A stretch of 64,000 bases of DNA. Origin: Rhodobacteraceae bacterium CG17_big_fil_post_rev_8_21_14_2_50_63_15 (GTDB lineage: Bacteria; Pseudomonadota; Alphaproteobacteria; Rhodobacterales; Rhodobacteraceae). This document shows, piece after piece, positions 8,740 through 17,664 of the stretch. A program made the translations under genes and the position numbers. The stretch spans positions 28,918 through 92,917 of the forward strand of contig PFEY01000050.1 in assembly GCA_002783205.1 (NCBI GenBank), read 5' to 3'. A model generated the notes under the pieces. That model was not told the origin of the DNA. It saw only the letters and a program-made list of their open reading frames with translations, and did not search any database. How positions within the stretch are numbered: the stretch's first letter is position 1; each line of letters begins with the position of its first letter.

Positions 8740-9138
8740 CAGCGACGCGGACCAAGGTGAAAGCGGGCGGCGACGCTGCAGAGCTTGAATAGCCTAGCCG
8801 GGATAGCCGCAACCTGCACTCGGAGCCGAGGCGCGCTTGGGCGAGCGGTTGCGGACGATCAACCTGCTGGTAGGCCCGAGGTTGAGGCCGACCTCGTCAA
8901 CCCGCATTTCGTGGATCCCGAAGGGGGGCGCTGCGTGACATCCAGGCGGCACTTTGGCCGGCGAAATGGTGGGAAAGTTCAAATCGAATCGAAACTCCTT
9001 GACCGCGGACCGAGCCGGCATCGGCTGTAGTCTGATTTGTGATGCGCAGCACTCAGTGCATGGCGTTTCCGATCAGGGAAGTTCCGCGCATTCACAGTCC
9101 GACCGGTCGCCAAGCGAACTGGTTTCTCTGATACTCGG
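8740..9138. other. Intergenic stretch, no gene recognised
   Basis: A 399-base gap between uspA and the convergent glnT. Several short frames cross it on both strands, but none carries a ribosome-binding site or a motif I know. It may hold the decayed end of an old gene. No strong terminator hairpin was seen. Confidence 0.4.
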
Positions 9139-10446
9139 TCAGATATCGACCGTGTTTTCATGTTCCCAGCTTGAGAAATGCGACACATAGGACGTCCATT
9201 CCTGATGCTTGAGTTTCAGATAGGCGGATGAAAACTCGGTGCCCATCATTGCTTTCAGCGTCTTGTCCTTGTCGTATTCGCGCAGCGCGTCCAGAAGGTT
9301 CAGTGGCAGTTTCGGTGTGCCACGCACTGTATGGCCTTGGGTATACATGTCGATGTCATAGCGTTTGCCCGGATCGGCCTTGCTGCGCAGCCCGTCAAGC
9401 CCGGCGGCGATGATCACCGCCTGCAACAGGTAGGGGTTTACCGCGCCATCGGGCAGCCGCAGCTCAAAGCGCCCCGGTCCGGGGACGCGCACCATATGGG
9501 TGCGGTTGTTGCCGGTCCAGGTCACGGTATTGGGGGCCCATGTCGCACCAGAGGTGGTGCGCGGCGCGTTGATCCGCTTGTAGCTGTTGACGGTCGGGTT
9601 GGTGATGGCCGCAAGGGCGCTGGCATGTTTCATGATGCCGCCCAGGAAATTGCGGCCGCGATCGGAAAGCCCGAGTTCCTTGCTGTCATCGGCGAAGGCG
9701 TTCTTCTTGCCGTCCATGTCCCAGACCGAGATATGGGCGTGACAGCCGCTACCGGTCAGGCCCTGAAACGGCTTGGGCATGAAAGTGGCGCGCAATCCGT
9801 GCTTTTCAGCCACCGACTTGAGCATGAATTTGAAGAACGAATGCTTGTCGGCGGTCGGCAGCGCGTCATCATATTTCCAGTTCATCTCGAACTGGCCGGT
9901 CGCGTCTTCGTGGTCGTTCTGATAGGCTTCCCACCCGAGATCGAGCATATAGTCGCAGACCTCGGAAATCACATCATACTGGCGCATCACCGCTTGTTGA
10001 TCGTAGCAGGGTTTTACTGCATTGTCGTGGGGATCGGCGATTTTTGTGCCATCGGCGGTCAGCAGGAAGAATTCGGGTTCCACCCCGGTCTTGATTCGCA
10101 GGCCTTCCTTTGCGGCCTCGTCGACCAGAGAGCGCAGCACGTTGCGCGGTGCCTGATTGACCGGCCTGCCTTCCATTATGCAATTGGCGGCGACCCAGGC
10201 GACCTCGGGCTTCCATGGCAACTGGATCACCGAAGTGGGGTCGGGCACCGCCATCATGTCGGGGTGGGCGGCGGTGAGGTCAAGCCAGGTGGCAAAACCG
10301 GCAAAGCCCGCGCCATCTTCGATCATATCGTTGATCGCCTGCGCCGGAACCAGCTTGGCGCGCTGGCCACCGAACAGGTCGGTATAGGAGATCATGAAGT
10401 ATTTGACGCCTTTTTCTTTGGCGAATTTTGCCAGATCCTTGGCCAT
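9139..10446 (-). CDS. glnT: Type III glutamine synthetase-like ligase (GlnT / gamma-glutamylmethylamide synthetase GmaS)
   Basis: A 435-residue glutamine-synthetase-fold enzyme with an AGGGAG site at normal spacing. Active-site elements are visible: GVEPEFF (glutamate/metal binding), GSGCHAH (nucleotide/metal), the NSYKRI loop and the arginine-rich GRFELR segment. This family either amidates glutamate with ammonia (GlnT) or with methylamine (GmaS, first step of the N-methylglutamate pathway). The two are too similar to separate by eye. The three genes just upstream encode a split glutamate-synthase-like enzyme, which occurs with both. Genes for N-methylglutamate dehydrogenase (mgdABCD) are not in the window, so a glutamine or nitrogen-assimilation role is equally possible. 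Confidence 0.85.
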   Translation of the reverse strand: MAKDLAKFAKEKGVKYFMISYTDLFGGQRAKLVPAQAINDMIEDGAGFAGFATWLDLTAAHPDMMAVPDPTSVIQLPWKPEVAWVAANCIMEGRPVNQAPRNVLRSLVDEAAKEGLRIKTGVEPEFFLLTADGTKIADPHDNAVKPCYDQQAVMRQYDVISEVCDYMLDLGWEAYQNDHEDATGQFEMNWKYDDALPTADKHSFFKFMLKSVAEKHGLRATFMPKPFQGLTGSGCHAHISVWDMDGKKNAFADDSKELGLSDRGRNFLGGIMKHASALAAITNPTVNSYKRINAPRTTSGATWAPNTVTWTGNNRTHMVRVPGPGRFELRLPDGAVNPYLLQAVIIAAGLDGLRSKADPGKRYDIDMYTQGHTVRGTPKLPLNLLDALREYDKDKTLKAMMGTEFSSAYLKLKHQEWTSYVSHFSSWEHENTVDI

Positions 10447-10476
10447 GAACAGTAACTCCCTGTCGTTTTTTGTGGG

Positions 10477-11817
10477 TCAGAAGCCGGTTTTTCCCGGAAT
10501 CCAGTTGGTGCCGGCTAGAGGAACCCCGGCCATGGCGGCGGCTTCGACCGTCAGTGCCACCAGATCTTCGGGTTCCAGATTGTGGACATGGCTCTTGCCA
10601 CAGGCGCGGGCGATGGTCTGCGCCTCCAGCGTCAACACCTTGAGATAGTTGCGCAGTCGGCGCCCGGCATTGATCGGGTCGAAGCGCGCCGCCAGTTCAG
10701 GGTCTTGCGTTGTGATCCCGGCCGGGTCCTGGCCTTCGTGCCAGTCGTCATAGGCCCCGGCGGTGGTGCCAAGCTTGTTGTATTCAGCCTCTAACGCGGG
10801 GTCGTTGTCGCCCATGGCAACCAGCGCCGCCGTGCCGATCGACACCGCGTCGGCCCCAAGCGCCAGCGCCTTGGCGACATCTGCGCCGGTGCGAATGCCG
10901 CCCGAGACGATCAGTTGCACGGTGCGGTGCATCCCAAGATCCTGCAATGCCTTCACTGCTTGCGGGATGCAGGCAAGAATCGGCTGGCCGACGTTTTCGA
11001 TGAACACTTCCTGGGTGGCCGCCGTGCCGCCCTGCATTCCGTCCAGCACCACCACATCGGCCCCGGCCTTGACTGCCAGCGCGGTGTCGTAATAGGGGCG
11101 CGCACCGCCGATCTTGACATAGATCGGCTTTTCCCAATCGGTGATCTCGCGAATTTCGAGGATCTTGATTTCCATGTCATCCGGGCCGGTCCAGTCGGGG
11201 TGACGGCAGGCCGAGCGTTGGTCGATGCCCTTGGGCAGGCTGCGCATTGCCGCCACACGGTCCGAAATCTTCTGCCCCAGCAACATGCCGCCGCCGCCGG
11301 GTTTGGCACCTTGGCCGACCACCAGTTCGATCGCGTCGGCGCGGCGCAGATCGTCGGGGTTCATGCCATAGCGCGACGGTAGGTATTGATAGACGAGCTT
11401 GGTCGAGTGACCGCGCTCTTCTTCGGTCATGCCGCCGTCGCCGGTGGTGGTCGAGGTGCCTGCCAGCGATGCCCCGCGCCCCAATCCCTCTTTTGCCGGA
11501 CCCGACAGCGAGCCAAAACTCATGCCGGCGATAGTGATCGGAATATCAAGTGTGATCGGGTGTTTGGCAAAGCGCCCCCCCAGCACGACCTTGGTTTCGC
11601 ATTTCTCGCGGTAGCCTTCCAGCGGGTAGCGCGAGATCGAAGCACCGAGAAACAGCAGGTCGTCAAAATGTGGCAACCTGCGTTTGGCCCCGGCACCACG
11701 GATATCGTAGATGCCGGTTTCGGCGGCACGGCGAATCTCGGCGTTCACCGCCTGGCTGAAGGTCCAGGACTGGCGCGGCGGAGTGTGGGGAAACTTGCTA
11801 GCAGGAAGGTCGCTCAT
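10477..11817 (-). CDS. FMN-binding glutamate-synthase-family protein (GlxD / MgsC type)
   Basis: About 446 residues, corresponding to the central FMN/synthase domain of glutamate synthase on its own polypeptide. The barrel region KIGGARPYYDTALA...VVLDGMQGG is typical of the ammonia- or amine-accepting site of the family. An in-frame ATG six bases upstream (11823) is possible, but the GGGGA ribosome-binding site is correctly spaced only for 11817. It probably combines with the two next-upstream gene products (GXGXG and amidotransferase domains) as a three-subunit enzyme: N-methylglutamate synthase if MgsC, or an uncharacterised Glx complex. Confidence 0.87.
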   Translation of the reverse strand: MSDLPASKFPHTPPRQSWTFSQAVNAEIRRAAETGIYDIRGAGAKRRLPHFDDLLFLGASISRYPLEGYREKCETKVVLGGRFAKHPITLDIPITIAGMSFGSLSGPAKEGLGRGASLAGTSTTTGDGGMTEEERGHSTKLVYQYLPSRYGMNPDDLRRADAIELVVGQGAKPGGGGMLLGQKISDRVAAMRSLPKGIDQRSACRHPDWTGPDDMEIKILEIREITDWEKPIYVKIGGARPYYDTALAVKAGADVVVLDGMQGGTAATQEVFIENVGQPILACIPQAVKALQDLGMHRTVQLIVSGGIRTGADVAKALALGADAVSIGTAALVAMGDNDPALEAEYNKLGTTAGAYDDWHEGQDPAGITTQDPELAARFDPINAGRRLRNYLKVLTLEAQTIARACGKSHVHNLEPEDLVALTVEAAAMAGVPLAGTNWIPGKTGF

Positions 11818-11829
11818 CGTCATTCCCCT

Positions 11830-12522
11830 TCAGTAGGCCGACGCATTGTCGATGTTGAAATTGTAAAGCTTGCGGGCCGAACCGTAGCGCCTGAACTCTT
11901 CTGGCCGGGCCTTTTCGCTGGCCTCGCTGCGGGCCAATAAATCGGCCAGAAGATCAAGATGTTCTGGCCGCATCGGTTTTTCGATGCAGTCGGCCCCAAG
12001 GCTTTTCACCGAACCGCGCACGAAAAGTCGCGCTTCGTAAAGGCTGTCGCCCAGGGCATCTCCGGCGCTGCCCAGCACCACGAGGTTGCCGGTCTGCGCC
12101 ATGAAGGCCGACATGTGGCCAATGTTGCCATGCACCACGATGTCGATGCCCTTCATCGAAATGCCGCAGCGCGAGCTTGCGTTGCCCTTGATCACCAGAA
12201 GTCCGCCGCGACCGGTGGCCCCGGCGTATTGGCTGGCATCGCCATCGATGATGACCGAGCCCGACATCATGTTTTCGGCGACACCCGGCCCGGCGCTGCC
12301 CTGCACCCGGATGGTCGCCTGTTTGTTCATGCCGCCACAATAATAGCCGGTCGAGCCGCGCACCGTGATGTCAAGCGGCGCATCAACCCCGACAGCGATC
12401 GCGTGAGCGCCCTTGGGATTGAGGATCTCCCATTCGGTCTGATTGGTGGGCCGATCCTTCAGGGCGTGAAGGGTCGAATTCAATGCGCGCAGACCCTGCG
12501 ACGCAATATCAAATGTTTGCAT
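11830..12522 (-). CDS. GXGXG-domain subunit of split glutamate synthase (GlxC / MgsB type)
   Basis: A 230-residue protein matching the C-terminal beta-helix domain of glutamate synthase. Repeated glycine turns are visible, for example GSAGPGVAENM, GGLLVIKGNAS and GNIGHMSAFMAQTG. The ATG at 12522 was preferred to a long N-terminal extension because it begins the conserved region one base after the upstream gene ends. It has no catalytic residues of its own and presumably acts as the structural subunit between the amidotransferase and FMN subunits. Confidence 0.87.
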   Translation of the reverse strand: MQTFDIASQGLRALNSTLHALKDRPTNQTEWEILNPKGAHAIAVGVDAPLDITVRGSTGYYCGGMNKQATIRVQGSAGPGVAENMMSGSVIIDGDASQYAGATGRGGLLVIKGNASSRCGISMKGIDIVVHGNIGHMSAFMAQTGNLVVLGSAGDALGDSLYEARLFVRGSVKSLGADCIEKPMRPEHLDLLADLLARSEASEKARPEEFRRYGSARKLYNFNIDNASAY

Positions 12523-12523
12523 G

Positions 12524-13420
12524 TCAACGTTCCCAGAAATAGACGGTGGCGGGTTCGGGCTCCCAGACCCGGGCAGAGTCCAGACCCGGAAGGTTGACCA
12601 GCGCGCGGTATTCGGTGCCGAATGCCACATACTGATCCGTTTCGGCCATCACGGCGGGTTTGCAGGCGATCGGATCGCGCACCACGCCAAAGCCGTTTCT
12701 CGTGCCGACAACGAAGGTGAAAAAGCCATCCAGGTCGGTTAGCGTCGCCTCCAGCGCTTCACCAAGCGTGGCCCCCTCTTGCAGCTTGTGGCTGATAAAG
12801 GCGGCAGCAACCTCGGTGTCGTTTTCGGTCTCGAAGGTCATTCCGGCCCGGATCAGGTCGCGGCGGATCGAATTGTGGTTCGACAGCGATCCGTTGTGCA
12901 CCAGACACTGGTCCGGCCCGGTGGAAAACGGGTGGGCGCCCAGGGTAGTCACCGCCGATTCGGTGGCCATTCTTGTGTGGCCGATGCCATGGGTGCCGGC
13001 CATATGGGCGATGTCGAAGCGGGCAAGCACGTCCTTGGGCAGACCGACTTCCTTGTAGATCTCGATCTCCTCGCCGACGCTCATGACATGCGCTGCCGGG
13101 CGCAGGATCCTGACCGCGGCGCGCGCGGCGTCGAGCGATGCAGCGTCAACCGCCAGCACGACATGGGTATCGCGGATCGTGCTGGCGACCGTGCCGCCGA
13201 TCACATTGGCAAGCTCTGCATCGAGGTTTCTGAAGTCGGTTGCCGGATCGGCCGATTGCAACACCAGCTTGGCGCGGCCCTTCTGCGGGCGGCCATAGAT
13301 TGCGATCCCGGCGCTGTCGGGGCCACGGTCTGTCAGGGTGATCAGCATATCGGCCAACAACGCCCCAAGCTGGGGTTCCAGCTTGGGGTCTTTCAGAAAA
13401 AGTCCGGCGATACCACACAT
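12524..13420 (-). CDS. Class II glutamine amidotransferase subunit (GlxB / MgsA type)
   Basis: A 298-residue Ntn-type amidotransferase. The start at 13420 places the nucleophile Cys2 directly after the initiator Met (MCGIAGLF), as the family requires. The upstream in-frame extension would bury it and is rejected. Later conserved parts are present, such as GIGHTRMAT and VHNGSLSNH. The protein releases ammonia from glutamine, or binds the glutamyl-amide donor, for its partner subunits. It is the first gene of the minus-strand glx/mgs-glnT operon, facing the divergent membrane-protein/permease operon across about 290 bases. Confidence 0.88.
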   Translation of the reverse strand: MCGIAGLFLKDPKLEPQLGALLADMLITLTDRGPDSAGIAIYGRPQKGRAKLVLQSADPATDFRNLDAELANVIGGTVASTIRDTHVVLAVDAASLDAARAAVRILRPAAHVMSVGEEIEIYKEVGLPKDVLARFDIAHMAGTHGIGHTRMATESAVTTLGAHPFSTGPDQCLVHNGSLSNHNSIRRDLIRAGMTFETENDTEVAAAFISHKLQEGATLGEALEATLTDLDGFFTFVVGTRNGFGVVRDPIACKPAVMAETDQYVAFGTEYRALVNLPGLDSARVWEPEPATVYFWER

Positions 13421-13712
13421 GGGTTCGACTCCTCGCAACTGTGATCGGTTCACGTTAGCACCGAAATTTACGGCGCTCAACTCCCAAGAAACAAATTTTA
13501 CCACAAGGCAATGGTGGGCGGGGCGGGCACCGAATGGCGGATTCTCAAGCCAAACGACAGGCCGCCAACAGATCACTTGACAGAATGGCTCAGCGGATGT
13601 TTCCTGATGGAAAAAAAAATTGCCGTTCAGGGAAGCCGCAACCGCAAAATGACCGGTGCGCTATGAGTGGAAATCATCAAATCAGGGATTGATAGCATCA
13701 AGGGAGGAAATC
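13421..13712. promoter_or_regulatory. Divergent intergenic region between the glx/mgs and permease operons
   Basis: These 292 bases separate two oppositely transcribed operons and must carry both promoters. The part nearest the rightward operon contains a short A-rich run (about 13611-13620). I found no clear operator palindrome or σ54-type site. Confidence 0.4.
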
Positions 13713-14027
13713 GTGACGGAATTTATGCAACGAACCGAGACGACGGATCTCACGCAACGCATAGAGGCAATGCATCGGCGAGATCAGTTGGTGGCATGGG
13801 CCTTCGTCATCGGGCTGTGGTTTGCGGTGATCTTCGTGGCGATTGCCACCTGGTCGCTGGCTCCGAGCAGCGCGGCGCGCGTCGTGCTGTGGATTGGCGG
13901 CGCGATCGTGCTGTTGTTCAACACCGCCGCCATCATGGCGATGCTGAAACATTACCGTGAAGACCGCGACTTCATGTATGGGCTGGACATCAAGTTTCTT
14001 GATGCCGCCCGCGCGCTGAAAGGATAG
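13713..14027 (+). CDS. Small two-helix membrane protein
   Basis: A 104-residue protein. A GTG at 13713 is preceded by AGGGAGG at ideal spacing, so I prefer it to the ATG at 13656, which lacks a site; ATG 13725 is an alternative. There are two hydrophobic helices (about 27-47 and 57-78), a charged N-terminus and a C-terminal cytosolic tail. I do not recognise the family. It starts a run of three tiny membrane proteins before an APC permease, spaced 3 bases from the next gene, so it is probably an accessory subunit or regulator of transport. Confidence 0.72.
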   Translation: MTEFMQRTETTDLTQRIEAMHRRDQLVAWAFVIGLWFAVIFVAIATWSLAPSSAARVVLWIGGAIVLLFNTAAIMAMLKHYREDRDFMYGLDIKFLDAARALKG

Positions 14028-14030
14028 ATC

Positions 14031-14423
14031 ATGGCCAGATACAAACCGCCCGTGCAAAGCAAATTCAGCCAGATCATCGACGTGATCGTGCTTCTGGTGC
14101 TGGCGATCGGCTCCCTTTATGTGCCTTTGTTTCTGAAACTCGCAGGCAGAACCGTGGCGTCGGTGCCGCAGGACGCACCAACCTGGGAAAGCCTTGGGCA
14201 GAACCCGGTGATGGTCGAAAAGTGGCTGCAACTCGGGTTTCCCGATCCGGCCTCGGCGTCTGATCTGATCACCGCCCGGTTCGACTATTCGTTCTCCTGG
14301 AGCAGTCTTGTGGTGATGGTCGTGGTGATCGTGGGCTATTTCGCGATGATGATCCGGCTTTCCGAAACTGAATATCGCGAAGTGATAGCAGAAAAATTCG
14401 GCCAAGCCGATGGGAGGCTGTGA
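14031..14423 (+). CDS. Small membrane protein with two predicted helices
   Basis: A 130-residue protein with one helix near the N-terminus (about 15-37), a soluble loop of about 50 residues likely on one face of the membrane, and a second helix (about 90-110) before a charged tail. I do not recognise the family. Its last base is the first base of the next gene. Part of the three-gene membrane cassette ahead of the permease. Confidence 0.75.
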   Translation: MARYKPPVQSKFSQIIDVIVLLVLAIGSLYVPLFLKLAGRTVASVPQDAPTWESLGQNPVMVEKWLQLGFPDPASASDLITARFDYSFSWSSLVVMVVVIVGYFAMMIRLSETEYREVIAEKFGQADGRL

Positions 14424-14590
14424 TGGATATCTGGAATGTGCTGGAATACGTGGCCTGGGGCGCTTCGGTGCTGTTCGGGTTTTTCATCCTTTACGACTGG
14501 TTTGTGACCAACAGCCGCTATTCCGAAGAGGTTCTGACCTCGTCGCGCGAAGGCGAGCTTGAGGCGATGACCGAAGATCAAAGGAATTAG
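14423..14590 (+). CDS. Very small single-span membrane protein
   Basis: A 55-residue protein starting at ATG 14423 with GGGAGG upstream. It has one hydrophobic segment (about 8-26, ending FFILYDWF) and an acidic C-terminal tail (EEVLTSSREGELEAMTEDQ). The tight packing between the 130-residue protein and the permease, and the good ribosome-binding site, support a real gene. The family is unknown; the shape suits a small transporter-associated peptide. Confidence 0.65.
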   Translation: MDIWNVLEYVAWGASVLFGFFILYDWFVTNSRYSEEVLTSSREGELEAMTEDQRN

Positions 14591-14599
14591 GGGGCGGGA

Positions 14600-15988
14600 A
14601 TGGCAAACATATCAACATCTGCCCCGGAAAAGGTCGGCCTGCTGCGGGTACTGGGCCCTGCCCATGTCTGGGCGCTTGGCGTCGGCATCGTTCTGGTCGG
14701 TGAATACATGGGCTGGAACTTTGCCGTCGGCAAGGGCGGCGCCTATGCGGCGCTGATTGCCTGCTGGTTCGCGGGGCTGCTTTATACCTGCGTCGCTATG
14801 ATCGATTCCGAGGTCACCTCGACGGTGGCCGCCGCTGGCGGGCAATACACCCAGGCCAAGCATATCGTCGGCCCCCTGATGGCGTTCAACGTCGGGCTTT
14901 ATCTGGTCTTTGCCTATACGATGCTCGAGGCAGCGAACGCGATTACCATCGGCTTTCTGATGGATGCCGTGGCAACGATGACAGGGCACGAAGGGTTGGA
15001 TCAGCGCCCATTCATCGTTCTCGCGATCATGTTTCTGGCCTGGCTCAACTATCGTGGTGTGCTGGCGACGCTGACCTTCAGCCTGGTCATCACCGCCTTT
15101 GCCTTTTCTGCGGTGATCGTGCTGTTCCTGGCAACCGCCGTGCTGACCGGCGACAGCCCGTTGCGCCATGCCGATCTGATGACCGACTTGCCCTATGGCT
15201 GGGTCGGCGTGCTGGCGGCGATGCACTTCGGGCTCTGGTATTACCTGGGGATCGAGGGCACCACCCAGGCCGCTGAAGAGGTGCGCTCGCCGGCCAGATC
15301 CTTGCCGTTCGGCACCTTGGCCGGGATCATGACGCTTCTGATCGCGGCGACATTGACCTGGTATGTCTCCGCCGGATTGATGCCTTGGGAGTATCTGGGG
15401 CAGGCTGGGGTGCCCTTGTTTGATGCGGCTCGGCTGTCGGGCAGCACGCTCCTGATGGTGCTGCTGGGAATCGGGACGTTGTTTGCCACGCTGGCTTCGG
15501 CCAATGGTTGCATCAACGATGCCTCGCGCGCGTGGTTCGCCATGGGGCGCGACCACTACCTGCCCTCGTGGTTCGGCGCGGTGCATCCGACCTATCGCAC
15601 ACCGTTCCGGGCGATCGTGTTTCTGGTGCCGATTGCGCTGATCTTTGCGCTGGGCGCGCCGCTGGATCAGGTGATCACCTTCTCGATCCTGTCGGGGCTC
15701 CTGGAATATACGTTCATGCCGATCAACATGATCATGTTCCGGCGCAAATGGCCGCTTGACAGCATCAAGCGCGGCTATGTCCATCCGTTTCATCCGATTC
15801 CGGCGCTGGTGCTGCTGACGCTTTGTGGCACCACCTATTTCGCGGTGTTTCTGGGCTATGGTACGCAGCTGGTGGCAATGGTGGCATTCTATATCGTGGT
15901 GTCGCTGTGGTTCCACTTCTGGCGCTACCGCTTCGTGAACCGGGGGGCGCAATTCACCATGCCCTGGCCACGACCCAAGGGCTACTGA
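14600..15988 (+). CDS. APC-superfamily permease, ethanolamine/amino-acid type
   Basis: A 462-residue integral membrane protein with about twelve hydrophobic helices. The N-terminal GIVLVGEYMGWNFAVGKGG segment and the IEGTTQAAEEVRSPARSLP loop are typical of APC transporters of the ethanolamine-permease group. It probably imports an amine or amino acid across the inner membrane. Its place opposite the glnT/glx operon suggests the substrate feeds that enzyme set, but this is inference. A hairpin right after the stop probably ends the transcript. Confidence 0.85.
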   Translation: MANISTSAPEKVGLLRVLGPAHVWALGVGIVLVGEYMGWNFAVGKGGAYAALIACWFAGLLYTCVAMIDSEVTSTVAAAGGQYTQAKHIVGPLMAFNVGLYLVFAYTMLEAANAITIGFLMDAVATMTGHEGLDQRPFIVLAIMFLAWLNYRGVLATLTFSLVITAFAFSAVIVLFLATAVLTGDSPLRHADLMTDLPYGWVGVLAAMHFGLWYYLGIEGTTQAAEEVRSPARSLPFGTLAGIMTLLIAATLTWYVSAGLMPWEYLGQAGVPLFDAARLSGSTLLMVLLGIGTLFATLASANGCINDASRAWFAMGRDHYLPSWFGAVHPTYRTPFRAIVFLVPIALIFALGAPLDQVITFSILSGLLEYTFMPINMIMFRRKWPLDSIKRGYVHPFHPIPALVLLTLCGTTYFAVFLGYGTQLVAMVAFYIVVSLWFHFWRYRFVNRGAQFTMPWPRPKGY

Positions 15989-16003
15989 ACCGCGAGTCCT
16001 GCC

Positions 16004-16030
16004 AATGGCCCGCCACCAAGGCGGGCCATT
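16004..16030 (+). terminator. Hairpin terminator after the permease
   Basis: A perfect 11-bp inverted repeat (AATGGCCCGCC, loop ACCAA, GGCGGGCCATT) lies 16 bases after the permease stop. Only a weak T-rich tail follows (CATTG), so it may be a leaky terminator or an RNA-end stabiliser. Confidence 0.65.
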
Positions 16031-16050
16031 CATTGCTGAATGGAGGGCGG

Positions 16051-16746
16051 ATGGAAAAGCTGGCGTTTGGCACTTTGGCACTGGGGCTTGCGGCGGCGCT
16101 GCTGGGGCTCATCTGGCATCTGCGGCGGGCGGCGCAGCAACGGGCTGGACTACGCGCCTCCTATCTCGACGATTGCAAGCCGTTGTTCGACACCGGCATC
16201 AAGGCGATCGCGCTTAGTGGTTTTCCGCGCATTTCCGGTCGCTACGGTGGCCGGAGCTTCGATTTGCAAGCCGTGCCAGATACGTTGACCTTCCGCAAGC
16301 TGCCCGCGCTCTGGTTGTTGGTGACGTTGCCCGGGGCGCTACCTGTGCGCGCCACCTTCGATCTGATGCTGCGCCCGACCGGCGGCGAGCCGTTCTCGAA
16401 TTTTCACCACCTGCCCGATCAGATCACGCCACCGCCGGGCTTTCCGTTCGACTGCGCAATCCGCAGCGACAACCCATCCGAGATACCGCCCGAGGCTCTG
16501 TTGCGCCGCTATCTGGGGGTATTTTCCGAGCTGCGCATGAAAGAGTTAGTGATTTCGCCCAAAGGGTTGCGACTGGTCTGGCTGGCTGAAGAGGCTGACC
16601 GCACCCGCTATCTGATGTTCCGAGATGCCGAAATGGGTCGGGTGCCACTCTCCCCTACCATCCTGCGCCCGCTGCTTGACGCGTTGCTGGCGTTGCAGGA
16701 TGACATCGCATCTGATGCCCAAATCAAGGTAAGCCGGACTGCATGA
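16051..16746 (+). CDS. Unrecognised protein with one N-terminal membrane anchor
   Basis: A 231-residue protein starting at ATG 16051 behind GGAGGG. It has one N-terminal hydrophobic helix (about 4-22) and then a soluble, mostly beta-rich domain with many Pro and Leu residues. I know no family for it. The gene overlaps the next in an ATGA arrangement, so the two are co-translated. An inner-membrane-anchored cytosolic protein is likely. Confidence 0.7.
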   Translation: MEKLAFGTLALGLAAALLGLIWHLRRAAQQRAGLRASYLDDCKPLFDTGIKAIALSGFPRISGRYGGRSFDLQAVPDTLTFRKLPALWLLVTLPGALPVRATFDLMLRPTGGEPFSNFHHLPDQITPPPGFPFDCAIRSDNPSEIPPEALLRRYLGVFSELRMKELVISPKGLRLVWLAEEADRTRYLMFRDAEMGRVPLSPTILRPLLDALLALQDDIASDAQIKVSRTA

Positions 16747-17027
16747 TGCCATCCTTCCCCCGCCCCCCCTATCCGCCGCTGGTTCTGATTGCGGCGTTGG
16801 TGCTGCCCGGCACCGGCCAGGTGCTGAACCGCGAGCCAGTGCGCGGGCTGATTTTTCTGTTCTTCATCTTGCTGCTGGGCGGATTTACCCTAAAGACCGC
16901 TGCTGCGGATGTGTCGATCGTGGGCAAGTTGGCAGGCGGAATCTTCGTTTATGCGATAGCCGTTCTTGATGCCTACAAGGGCGCCCGGATACGTTTCGAG
17001 GTCTGGCGCCACCAGGCGGGGAACTGA
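16743..17027 (+). CDS. Small integral membrane protein
   Basis: A 94-residue hydrophobic protein with three probable helices (about 12-24, 35-50 and 60-77), overlapping the preceding gene by 4 bases. The motif PGTGQVLNRE followed by a hydrophobic stretch resembles small TM2-like or DUF5683-type membrane proteins of unknown role. It is the last gene before the decayed IS3 relic. Confidence 0.68.
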   Translation: MMPSFPRPPYPPLVLIAALVLPGTGQVLNREPVRGLIFLFFILLLGGFTLKTAAADVSIVGKLAGGIFVYAIAVLDAYKGARIRFEVWRHQAGN

Positions 17028-17139
17028 CATCTGCCCAAAAATCCGGCATGATGAATCCAGAGTTGGATGACGTGCATTACGGCGACTGAAACGACACCAA
17101 GCTGTTGCGCGATCCGCTTCATTCGGGCGCGTTCGGGGT

Positions 17140-17481
17140 GTTTGATGAGTGCTCGAATACTGAAGCTGAACCAGGCCTCGACATTGGCCTCCCGGTGCTT
17201 TCACTGACAACTTCGGACGCTGCCCTCGAACCGGCGTTGACGTTCCTTGATCCGCGCCTTCTGGGCACTCGTCTGTCCCGGTCGCGCGCCGCCGTCACGC
17301 TGGGCCTGTCGCACCCAAACGCGCGGGCTATCCGGCGCCCCCCCCCAATCTGCCCGCGATCGCCGTCAGCGTCTCGGCTTCGCGCCAATACGCATCGCGG
17401 TGTTCCATCGCCAACCGCATCGCACGTTCGCGGAACTCAGGTGAATGGCGTTGCGGTCTTTTTCTTTTGTGTCTGTTCCAC
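17140..17481 (-). pseudogene. Decayed IS3-family transposase OrfA
   Basis: Reading leftward from a GTG at 17481, the sequence gives a typical IS3 OrfA beginning (HSPEFRERAMRLAMEHRD), an Ala/Gly helix and then WVRQAQRDGGARPG. One extra A in an A-run near the start and one extra G in a nine-G run (17338-17346) break the frame. Restoring both gives a continuous OrfA, which then meets a stop and fades near 17150. OrfB is absent. The whole 17028-17664 gap holds no other gene. Confidence 0.75.
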
Positions 17482-17664
17482 GATAGGCAGTTCTCCGAGA
17501 GTTTTGCCCGCCGACAATCCCGGGGCGGTTCAAGATGAGACACTCGCTTGTCTCATTTGCGTCGCTTTGAGACAATTTTGCCTGACCTGGCACCACGAGA
17601 GAAATGGGCGCTCCTGCCTGCGCCAAGCGCAGCGTTATGATCGCGGCAGGAAGGGGAGGACATC

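Noticed and set aside
9331-10455. Plus-strand frame of 374 residues over glnT
   Set aside because: The minus strand has full glutamine-synthetase motifs. The plus frame looks like a shadow.
14612-16081. Minus-strand frame of 489 residues over the permease
   Set aside because: His/Arg/Gln-rich with no fold; the plus strand encodes a convincing transporter.
17588-17602. TGGCAC resembling a σ54 -24 box before E1 alpha
   Set aside because: The -12 element (TTGC) is missing at the required distance (GAGA instead). This agrees with the regulator's broken ATPase.
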